The notes beneath the pieces are model-generated. The model searched no databases. It was not told the origin of the DNA and worked only from the letters and a program-made list of their open reading frames with translations. A DNA stretch of 43,827 nt from Bacillota bacterium. Lineage in GTDB: Bacteria; Bacillota; Clostridia; Christensenellales; Aristaeellaceae. Location: contig JAEZIN010000034.1 of NCBI GenBank assembly GCA_023436585.1, positions 1 through 43,827 on the forward strand, in the 5' to 3' direction. Positions 15,531 through 21,899 of this stretch are shown in pieces. How positions within the stretch are numbered: the stretch's first letter is position 1; every line of letters begins with the position of its first letter. The translations under genes and the position numbers were made by a program.

Positions 15531-15807
15531 TTAAACATAACGGTGATCTGGCTGCATGATGGACGGTACAAATAATCCAGCTTTCGCCATACGCAAAAAA
15601 CGGCATGGCTCCCAAAGGGGGCACACACAAAACCCATACATTTTCATAAAAGCTGTATCTGGCAAGACCCTGCCTGGGAAATTTGTGCACATGGATTATT
15701 GTAACATGCTGTTGCTGAAAATGCTAACAAAATTCATCATTTTTCGACCCGCGGCGCATGGTCATTAGTTGGCGGGAGCGGTGTTTCCGCTCCGCCAAGC
15801 GCTTGTG
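15531..15807. other. Intergenic region without recognised genes
   Basis: About 280 bp upstream of the cyclase gene on its promoter side. A GGGAGCGG/CCGCTCC hairpin with a GGC/GCC extension lies at about 15773-15798. I see no convincing promoter or RNA gene. Confidence 0.5.
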
Positions 15808-15835
15808 AAAAAAGCCTTGCGCAAAGCCGCAAGGC
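15808..15835 (-). terminator. Intrinsic terminator of the CBO0543-family operon
   Basis: On the minus strand GCCTTGCG-GCTTTG-CGCAAGGC followed directly by six T. Textbook Rho-independent terminator, 108 bp beyond the stop of the second membrane-protein gene. Confidence 0.88.
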
Positions 15836-15942
15836 CGGATGGCTGCTTTTTGTTTTGCATGACACTCAGCGTGCCCAAGAGAATGGACCTATGCGGTGTT
15901 TTATAGCCGGAGCAATATCATGTTGAGGTATAAATTGCAATG

Positions 15943-16509
15943 TTAAATCTGTGGGCTGTGTTCTGCTTTTGATGAATAGATGACATGTACAAGCCATTTC
16001 GCCGCCACCGCAATCGCGAAATAGATCGGCAATCCATAATAGTTCTTCCATTTCAGCATGGTATAGGCACCGCCCCAAACAAAGATCGGCTCAAAAACAA
16101 AGCAGAATACGATGGACATAATCAAGGTCGCAATCAGGAATTTGCCCCATGTCCCAAACCGCTGATAGATGATCATATAGACAAATGGCATGCATGTGAT
16201 ATTAACCGCAGTCATCGGGGGAAACAATGGGATGATATCCACGGGATAGTACCATAAGGTCATTTCCTGCCCCAGCTCATCCAATACGAGAATGAAGATG
16301 ACAACAATTGCCGTGTAAATCGTTAACGCCACGATCCTTGATTTGTCGGCTTTCTTCCACAATAATATGGCTGTAATGCAAAACAGGACCAAAAGAATCC
16401 ACCACTTGTAGCCAAATAACTCCAGCTGCAGCCACTCGGTGATCCGGGCTGCTGTCAGTTCCCATTGAAGCTTAAGTACTTGATTTGATGGCTCACTGAT
16501 GGTGTTCAT
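15943..16509 (-). CDS. CBO0543-family multi-pass membrane protein (second paralogue)
   Basis: A 188-residue protein starting MNTISEPSNQ at the ATG 16507-16509, preceded by GAAGGG; this start overlaps the end of the upstream paralogue by 17 bp and suggests translational coupling. It has about five hydrophobic helices, beginning KWWILLVLFCITAILLW after a short amphipathic N terminus (ITEWLQLELFGYKWW). The blocks LDELGQEMTLWYYPVDIIPLFPP and FEPIFVWGGAYTMLKW match the pattern I know for the CBO0543 family of endospore formers, whose function is not established. It is clearly a paralogue of the next gene (same WW, LWxYP, FPP and FEP positions). Followed by an intrinsic terminator. Confidence 0.8.
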   Translation of the reverse strand: MNTISEPSNQVLKLQWELTAARITEWLQLELFGYKWWILLVLFCITAILLWKKADKSRIVALTIYTAIVVIFILVLDELGQEMTLWYYPVDIIPLFPPMTAVNITCMPFVYMIIYQRFGTWGKFLIATLIMSIVFCFVFEPIFVWGGAYTMLKWKNYYGLPIYFAIAVAAKWLVHVIYSSKAEHSPQI

Positions 16510-17095
16510 CTTCTGCCCTTCCATTCCTGACTTGGCCAAGGCCGCAGGCCTTCTGTTCGATTTGAAGCAGCTTTTTTGCAAGGAACCTGACAGTAAGAGC
16601 CGCCAATAAATACACACAGAAGCTGTAAGCGTGACGCCAGTTCACCAATGTATAGAGCTTTCCCCATACAAGGAGCGGCTCCAGAACAAAGCTGATGATT
16701 GCGGTTAGTATCACAACAGCGATGGTGTATCTTTTCAAGCCCGGGAACCTCTGGAAGGCCATGGAGTAGATAAGTGGCATGGTGAACAGCTTTACAGAGA
16801 TTAAGGGCGGGAATATTGGAGTAAGGCGGGTAGGGTATTCCCACAAGATGAGTTCTACGCCATACTCATCGATTCCGAGCACCACAATGATGGCAAGCGC
16901 AAGAAACAGGCAGGCTTCCTTCGCCTTTTCCTTGTCGAGTAACAAAAACCAGGCAATACATAGCACGATCAGCAATCCGATGAGAATCCACCATCGAGCA
17001 TGAAAAACATCGTCGGCAAGCCACTGCTCAATACGCAATTTTGTAAGCTTCTTTTGCAATTCAACACTTGGCCTTATCGCGGATGGAGCCATCAT
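16493..17095 (-). CDS. CBO0543-family multi-pass membrane protein (first paralogue)
   Basis: About 200 residues from MMAPSAIRPSVELQKKL; the ATG at 17093-17095 has AGGTG in front of it. An in-frame ATG at 17147-17149 would add 18 residues but has a poorer ribosome binding site. Topology mirrors its downstream paralogue: amphipathic IEQWLADDVFHARWW, then about five hydrophobic helices, with LGIDEYGVELILWEYPTRLTPIFPP and LEPLLVWGKLYTLVNW as conserved loops. The C-terminal tail is charged (QIEQKACGLGQVRNG). Members are usually found as tandem or multiple copies in spore formers; function unknown. The gene is divergent from ylxM. Confidence 0.8.
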   Translation of the reverse strand: MMAPSAIRPSVELQKKLTKLRIEQWLADDVFHARWWILIGLLIVLCIAWFLLLDKEKAKEACLFLALAIIVVLGIDEYGVELILWEYPTRLTPIFPPLISVKLFTMPLIYSMAFQRFPGLKRYTIAVVILTAIISFVLEPLLVWGKLYTLVNWRHAYSFCVYLLAALTVRFLAKKLLQIEQKACGLGQVRNGRAEDEHHQ

Positions 17096-17257
17096 ATCAC
17101 CTGCAAAATTATGACAGATAATGGGCATACGATTTTTGGATGGACGCAAAGCATGCTCGCCTTGAATCGGGACGATAATAATTGATCCTTTCTATTATTT
17201 ACGGCCAGGTTTTGTTTATCCATGATGCTTAAGAGGAACATCAAGAAACCAAAAAAC

Positions 17258-17303
17258 CCTTGACAATTTTCCGAAAATCCGTATACTTATCAAGGTGTCA
17301 AGG
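17258..17303 (+). promoter_or_regulatory. ylxM-ffh promoter flanked by an inverted repeat
   Basis: TTGACA (17260-17265), 16-bp spacer, TATACT (17282-17287). An 8-bp inverted repeat CCTTGACA (17258-17265) and TGTCAAGG (17296-17303) brackets the promoter, its left arm covering the -35 box and its right arm the likely start site. The spacer itself contains the palindrome ATTTTCCGAAAAT. This geometry suggests an operator, possibly for the helix-turn-helix protein YlxM; that link is inference. Confidence 0.82.
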
Positions 17304-17341
17304 AAAACTCCTTTACATCACGACCGGCGGAGGTACGAACG

Positions 17342-17713
17342 ATGGAAACAGATAGCGCCGGTATCCAGAGCAGGATCGAAACTGGCTGGCTGCTGGACTT
17401 TTATGGGCCGCTGCTGACGCAAAGGCAGCAGGAGCTTCTTCGCCTAAGCTGTGAGGAAGACATGTCCCTGGCCGAAATCGCCCAGCAGGAGGGCGTCAGC
17501 CGCCAGGGCGTGCACGACATCCTGCACAGGGCCACCCAGCAGCTATATCAGTTGGAAGAAAAGCTGGGCATGCTGCAAAGGTTCCGCCGGATGCAGTTTG
17601 GGTTGGATGGCCTTTTGAACTTCCTGAACGGAGTCAAGGGGTCTGCGAGTCCCGAGCAGGTGGCAGCCGTCAAGCAAAAAATCGCCGAACTGCTGAAAGA
17701 GGACGAAGAGTAG
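17342..17713 (+). CDS. ylxM: YlxM/p13-like (UPF0122) SRP-associated DNA-binding protein
   Basis: A 123-residue protein of the UPF0122 family, encoded upstream of ffh in most Bacillota and thought to modulate the signal recognition particle. The sigma-70 region 4-like helix-turn-helix is clear: LLTQRQQELLRLSCEEDMSLAEIA then EGVSRQGVHDILHRA. The C-terminal part is a short coiled coil with an acidic tail. The ATG at 17342 is preceded by GGCGGAGG. Operon partner of ffh, although a short structured repeat sits between them. Confidence 0.94.
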   Translation: METDSAGIQSRIETGWLLDFYGPLLTQRQQELLRLSCEEDMSLAEIAQQEGVSRQGVHDILHRATQQLYQLEEKLGMLQRFRRMQFGLDGLLNFLNGVKGSASPEQVAAVKQKIAELLKEDEE

Positions 17714-17830
17714 AGCACTTGACTTTTCATCAAGGAGTCAGATGGTCGTTGCTTCATCTTAATCCCTGGACTGTTTGACTACGAATCAAAAGGTCGTAGA
17801 TTCCAGGCTAAAGAATAATTATCTTATGAA

Positions 17831-17896
17831 GGCGTCCGAAGGTTTCCAAAGAGCGACCGGAAAGCCCTTTGGTCGCGTCCGAAGATGCGAAGACCT
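17831..17896 (+). repeat. Structured intergenic repeat, short form, copy R4 (ylxM-ffh gap)
   Basis: Short copy in sense orientation about 25 bp before ffh. GTCCGAAGGTTTCC, CCAAAGAGC/GCCCTTTGG (one A-C mismatch), alternative helix GCGACC/GGTCGC, and second hairpin CGCGTC-CGAA-GATGCG, where the loop and one pair (C-G to T-G) differ from other copies. AGGT (17840-17843) can pair with ACCT (17893-17896). Confidence 0.85.
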
Positions 17897-17920
17897 GAAT
17901 AGCGGGCTAGGAGGAACAAA

Positions 17921-19249
17921 ATGGCCTTTGAAGGCTTGTCGGAAAAACTGCAAAATGCCTTTAAAAAGCTCACCGGCCGTGGCAAGCTGAACGAACAGAT
18001 GGTGAAGGAAGCCATGCGGGAAGTTCGCATGGCGCTCCTGGAAGCCGACGTCAACTATGCCGTGGCCAAGGACTTTATTCAAAAGGTCACCGAGCGCTGC
18101 GTGGGCGTGGAAATTCTCGAAAGCCTCACCCCAGGCCAGCAGGTGGTCAAAATCGTCCAGGAGGAACTGACCGCTTTGATGGGCGGGCAAAACGCACGGC
18201 TCACCTGGTCCTCCAGCGTGCCCACTATCTACATGCTCTGCGGTCTGCAAGGCGCCGGCAAAACCACCATGGCTGCCAAGCTGGCCGGGTATCTCACCAA
18301 GCAAGGGAAAAAACCTATGCTGGCCGCCTGCGACATCTACCGCCCCGCCGCCATCAAGCAATTGCAGGTGGTTGGCCAGCAGGTGAAGGTACCGGTCTTT
18401 GAAAAGGGCACGCAAAACCCCGTTCAAACAGCCAAGGAAGCCGTGGAGCAGGCCCGCTATTATGGCCGCGATGTGCTGATCATCGACACCGCCGGCCGCC
18501 TGCACATCGACGAGGAGCTGATGGAGGAGCTGGCCCAGATCCGTGCCGCGGTCAAGCCCCAGGAAATCCTGCTGGTGGTGGACGCCATGACCGGCCAGGA
18601 TGCTGTGAACGTGGCCAAATCCTTCAACGAAAAGCTGGAGCTGGGTGGCGTGATCCTCACCAAGCTGGATGGCGACACCCGCGGCGGCGCGGCACTTTCG
18701 GTGAGGGCCGTTACCGGAAAGCCCATCAAATTTGCCGGTATCGGTGAAAAATTAGCCGATATTGAACCGTTCCATCCCGAGCGCATGGCCTCCCGCATCC
18801 TGGGCATGGGCGATGTGATGACCCTCATCGAAAAGGCGCAGGAAGCCTTTGACGAGAAGGAAGTCGACAAGCTGGCCCGCAAGACCAAGGTAACGGAGCT
18901 CACCCTGGAAGACTTTTTGGAAAATATGCAGCAGATGAAAAAGATGGGCCCGCTGCAAAGCGTGCTGGGCATGCTCCCCGGCGTCGGCGCGAAATTGAAG
19001 GATGTTCAAATCGACGACAACGCCATGAAAAAGCCCGAGGCCATCATACGCAGCATGACCGCTAAGGAGCGCCGCAATCCCGATATATTGAATGCCAGCC
19101 GCCGCAAACGCATTGCCGCCGGCAGCGGCACCACCGTTCAGGACGTGAATGCTTTGATCCGCCAGTTCGAACAGGCCCGGCAGATGATGAAGCAGGTCAT
19201 GAACATGAAAAAGGGCGGCGGCAAGGGCCGCATGCGGCTGCCGTTTTAG
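17921..19249 (+). CDS. ffh: Signal recognition particle protein Ffh (SRP54)
   Basis: SRP GTPase that binds signal sequences and 4.5S/6S-type SRP RNA and docks with FtsY at the membrane. The 442-residue protein has the N domain (1-90), G domain with P-loop GLQGAGKTTMAAK (108-120), DTAGR and TKLDGD motifs, and the methionine-rich M domain (from about 300) with SGTTVQDVNALIRQF for RNA binding and a C terminus MMKQVMNMKKGGGKGRMRLPF-like in composition. ATG at 17921 follows TAGGAGG. Structured repeats lie on both sides, the downstream one starting directly after the stop codon. Confidence 0.97.
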   Translation: MAFEGLSEKLQNAFKKLTGRGKLNEQMVKEAMREVRMALLEADVNYAVAKDFIQKVTERCVGVEILESLTPGQQVVKIVQEELTALMGGQNARLTWSSSVPTIYMLCGLQGAGKTTMAAKLAGYLTKQGKKPMLAACDIYRPAAIKQLQVVGQQVKVPVFEKGTQNPVQTAKEAVEQARYYGRDVLIIDTAGRLHIDEELMEELAQIRAAVKPQEILLVVDAMTGQDAVNVAKSFNEKLELGGVILTKLDGDTRGGAALSVRAVTGKPIKFAGIGEKLADIEPFHPERMASRILGMGDVMTLIEKAQEAFDEKEVDKLARKTKVTELTLEDFLENMQQMKKMGPLQSVLGMLPGVGAKLKDVQIDDNAMKKPEAIIRSMTAKERRNPDILNASRRKRIAAGSGTTVQDVNALIRQFEQARQMMKQVMNMKKGGGKGRMRLPF

Positions 19250-19253
19250 AGAT

Positions 19254-19426
19254 GCCGCCCGAAGGTTTTCAAAGGTTCCGAAGGCCTGCCGCCGCCTGTG
19301 GCGGAAAAAGGCAGGGCGTAGGAAGCCAGCGAAAAGGAGCAGTGCAAGCGGCAGCGCCGCAATGCGACTATTGAACTGGCCGGACTGACCGGAAAGCCCT
19401 TTGGTTGCGTCCGAAGACGCGAAACC
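19254..19426 (+). repeat. Structured intergenic repeat, long form, copy R5 (ffh-rpsP gap)
   Basis: Long copy in sense orientation that begins 4 bp after the ffh stop. GGTTT (19264-19268) can pair with AAACC (19422-19426). The inner closing stem is TTCC (19276-19279) with GGAA (19321-19324), where R1, R2 and R6 have CTCC/GGAG, a paired change. Then CCTGCC (19285-19290) with GGCAGG (19310-19315) capping a CCGCC-TGT-GGCGG hairpin. Right-hand hairpin GCGTC-CGAA-GACGC. Ends about 70 bp before rpsP. Confidence 0.87.
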
Positions 19427-19495
19427 ATTACCCTGTTGGTCATCATACTAATATGATTTCCATATATCACACCCAACAAACAAGGAGGAACCCCC

Positions 19496-19744
19496 ATGTC
19501 TGTAAAAATCCGCCTCAAAAGGATGGGCATGAAGAAAAAGCCCTTCTACCGCGTCGTCGTCGCCGACATCCGCAGCCCCCGCAATGGCCGCTTCATTGAG
19601 GAGATCGGCTATTATGATCCCATGAAGAACCCCGCCGATATAAAAATCGACAACGAACGGGCCAAATACTGGCTGGGGAACGGCGCACAACCCACCGATA
19701 CCGCTCGCGCTCTGCTTAAAAAGAGCGGTGCCATCGAAGGCTGA
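19496..19744 (+). CDS. rpsP: 30S ribosomal protein S16
   Basis: Small-subunit ribosomal protein of 82 residues, normal length. The N terminus SVKIRLKRMGMKKKPFYRVVVAD and the following RSPRNGRFIEEIGYYDPM are near-consensus for bacterial S16. ATG at 19496 with AAGGAGG. It heads the rpsP-khpA-rimM-trmD group typical of Bacillota. Confidence 0.98.
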   Translation: MSVKIRLKRMGMKKKPFYRVVVADIRSPRNGRFIEEIGYYDPMKNPADIKIDNERAKYWLGNGAQPTDTARALLKKSGAIEG

Positions 19745-19767
19745 GCTCTGTTCTGGAAAGGAACGCT

Positions 19768-19995
19768 ATGCGTGAGTTAGTGCTTTTCGTCGCCAAATCC
19801 CTGGTAGATAACCCCGATGCCGTCGTGGTCAACGAGACCGAAGGCCCCGAGGCCATCATCCTGGAGCTGAACGTGGCTCCCGAGGATATGGGCAAGGTCA
19901 TCGGCAAGCAGGGCCGCATCGCCAAGGCCATCCGCGCGGTGGTCAAGGCTGCCACGGCCAAAAACAGCCAGCCTGTGTTTGTGGAGATCCAGTAA
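19768..19995 (+). CDS. khpA: KhpA, KH-domain RNA-binding protein (YlqC family)
   Basis: A 75-residue single KH-domain protein. The GxxG loop is GKQG within GKVIGKQGRIAKAIRAVVKAA. In Bacillota, KhpA forms a complex with KhpB/Jag and affects cell elongation and small-RNA biology. The start MRELVLFVAKSLVDNPD is the usual family start. It is 23 bp after rpsP and clearly in the same operon, the conserved place for this gene. Confidence 0.95.
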   Translation: MRELVLFVAKSLVDNPDAVVVNETEGPEAIILELNVAPEDMGKVIGKQGRIAKAIRAVVKAATAKNSQPVFVEIQ

Positions 19996-20093
19996 GCGTA
20001 AGGGGCGGTCCCGTTTGTTTACGCGGTTTGCCGTGCCAGTATTGGCGCGGCCCGCGTGAGTGGGGCGGCCCCTTGCTTTTGGGAGGATTTGTT

Positions 20094-20624
20094 TTGAAGC
20101 TCAGTGAATATCTGCTCATCGGTGAAATCACAAAGCCCCAAGGCATCGCCGGGGAAGTGAAGGTGCTGTCCCATACCGACGATCCCGACCGCTTTTTGAA
20201 CCTGACGCAAGTCTATGTGCAAAGCGGCTCCGAATACGAACCAAAGCCTATCGCCCATGCCAGGGTCGGCGGCGGGGATGTGTTTTTGACGTTTCCTGGC
20301 GTAACCGACCGGGACATGGCCGAAAAGCTGCGCGGCTTAAAGCTGTATGTGGACAGGGCCCACGCGGTGGCGCTTTCCGAGGATGAGAACTTCATCTGTG
20401 ACCTCATCGGCTGCGAGGCGGTGGACACCAACGGGAACGTGATTGGCAAGTTGGTGGACGTTCTGCAGCCCGGCGGCAGCACGGACGTGTATGTGTTCGA
20501 TACGCCTCGCGGCCGCATGATGATGCCGGCGCTCAAAGCCGCCATCCCGACTGTGGATGTGAAGGCACGTAAGATGGTTCTTAACGCGGACAAGCTTCAA
20601 GAGGTGGCCTTCTTTGAAGATTAG
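20094..20624 (+). CDS. rimM: Ribosome maturation factor RimM
   Basis: 16S rRNA processing factor that binds S19 and helps mature the 30S head. From the TTG at 20094 the protein is 176 residues: N-terminal RimM barrel (LIGEITKPQGIAGEVKVLSHTDDP) and C-terminal PRC barrel (IGKLVDVLQPGGSTDVYVFDT, MMMPALKAAIPTVDV). The TTG is chosen because GGGAGGA lies 6 bp upstream and homologues begin here; an in-frame ATG at 20028 would add 22 unlike residues. The 98-bp gap to khpA is GC-rich and contains GGGGC-GGCCCC type self-complementary sequence. Confidence 0.95.
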   Translation: MKLSEYLLIGEITKPQGIAGEVKVLSHTDDPDRFLNLTQVYVQSGSEYEPKPIAHARVGGGDVFLTFPGVTDRDMAEKLRGLKLYVDRAHAVALSEDENFICDLIGCEAVDTNGNVIGKLVDVLQPGGSTDVYVFDTPRGRMMMPALKAAIPTVDVKARKMVLNADKLQEVAFFED

Positions 20625-21336
20625 CATTCTGACCATCTTCCCGCAGATGTTTGAAAGCGTGCTTTCCGCCAGCATCCTGGGTAGAGCCCAGGAGGCCGGG
20701 CATTTGGACATACAGTGCGTGGACATCCGTCCCTTCTCCGATAAAAAGCACCAAAACACAGACGATTACCCCTTTGGCGGTGGGGCCGGCATGGTCATGA
20801 TGGCCCAGCCCATCGCCGCCGCCATGGCCTCCGTTACCGGTCCCGTTTTTTCCGGCAGACGGATTTATCTCGGGCCAAGGGGAAAGACGCTGACCCAGGC
20901 AAAGGCCAGGGAGCTGGCGGGGGAAAACGAACTGGTGCTCTTGTGCGGCCATTACGAGGGCGTGGACCAACGGGTGCTGGATACGTGCATCGATGAGGAA
21001 ATCTCCATCGGCGATTATATCCTCACCGGCGGCGAGCTGGCGGCCCTGGTACTGGTGGATTGCGTGGCGCGGTTAATACCCGGCGTGCTGGGCAGCGACG
21101 AAAGCCCGGAGGAGGAATCCTTCTCCGACGGGCTTCTGGAGTATCCCCACTACACCAGGCCCAGGGATTGGGAAGGCGTTAATGTGCCGGAGGTGCTGCT
21201 AAACGGTGACCACGCCAAGATCAAGGCCTGGCGCAGGCAGCAATCGCTGCTGGCCACAAAAAGATTTCGCCCGGATTTGTTGGAAAAGGCGGACTTGTCT
21301 TTGGCGGACAGAAAGTTTCTTCAGGAACAGGACTAG
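20614..21336 (+). CDS. trmD: tRNA (guanine(37)-N1)-methyltransferase TrmD
   Basis: SPOUT methyltransferase that makes m1G37 in tRNAs reading CUN, CCN and CGG and so prevents +1 frameshifting; essential in bacteria. The 240-residue protein shows the knot motifs LLCGHYEGVDQRV and EEISIGDYILTGGELAALV, and YTRPRDWEGVNVPEVLLNGDH. Start is TTG at 20614-20616 (MKISILTIFPQMF), overlapping the rimM stop by 11 bp, so the pair is translationally coupled. The usual next gene, rplS, is absent here. Confidence 0.97.
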   Translation: MKISILTIFPQMFESVLSASILGRAQEAGHLDIQCVDIRPFSDKKHQNTDDYPFGGGAGMVMMAQPIAAAMASVTGPVFSGRRIYLGPRGKTLTQAKARELAGENELVLLCGHYEGVDQRVLDTCIDEEISIGDYILTGGELAALVLVDCVARLIPGVLGSDESPEEESFSDGLLEYPHYTRPRDWEGVNVPEVLLNGDHAKIKAWRRQQSLLATKRFRPDLLEKADLSLADRKFLQEQD

Positions 21337-21348
21337 GGAGGGATAAAC

Positions 21349-21726
21349 GTGTTTTTACGCAAGCTGCTGGTGGTGGTGCTGCCGCTTTTGATGTGCCTGC
21401 TGCTGGCTGTGCTGTTTCCCTTTCTTGGCAGGACTTTTCCCGACCTTGATTTTTTTGAGTATGTGCTTGAGGGGTTACTGTTAGGTGCAGCGCTGGCTAT
21501 GCTGATCCCGTTGATGGGCGGGCGCAAGCGGGAATCCTTCGCGGGGTTCTTCTGGATTTCCGCCGTACTGCTCCTTTTGACGGTTACTTACCAGTACCTT
21601 CACCAGTCAGGAGCCTGGAGGGTGGAGGCGCTATCCTTGCTGGCCACGAACAACCCGCAGGTGGTTTTTGTGGAGTGCACGTTTCTTGGCTTTTTGACGG
21701 TCTCGGCCATCCGGGCTGGGCGATAG
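21349..21726 (+). CDS. Small multi-pass membrane protein of unknown function
   Basis: A 125-residue protein with four hydrophobic stretches (about 4-26, 38-58, 66-84 and 104-120) and a positively charged loop GGRKRESF after the second. No motif identifies a family. Start is GTG at 21349 with AGGGAGG 7 bp upstream. It follows trmD by only 12 bp and occupies the place where rplS is usually found, so it is probably in the same operon. It is not similar to L19. Confidence 0.7.
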   Translation: MFLRKLLVVVLPLLMCLLLAVLFPFLGRTFPDLDFFEYVLEGLLLGAALAMLIPLMGGRKRESFAGFFWISAVLLLLTVTYQYLHQSGAWRVEALSLLATNNPQVVFVECTFLGFLTVSAIRAGR

Positions 21727-21899
21727 GGGAATCATATTTGCTTCTCGTGTCCGCCGGTTAAGGCCGGTGGGCTTTTTGAATGCCTTTCTTGACAGCAAAT
21801 GCCTGTCTCCCTTATAATGTAGCGAATTGCAGGAAATTGCCTGAATATGGCCGCTTCAAAGGGGCATGCGGCCGCAAGGATGAAGGAGCGAACAACGTT

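Noticed and set aside
15773..15798. GGGAGCGG/CCGCTCC hairpin as a plus-strand terminator
   Set aside because: No plus-strand gene ends nearby and no T-run follows; the adjacent minus-strand terminator explains the 3' end.
20001..20093. GC-rich khpA-rimM gap as a structured RNA
   Set aside because: Self-complementary GGGGC/GCCCC pieces are short and inconsistent, and no second copy exists for comparison.
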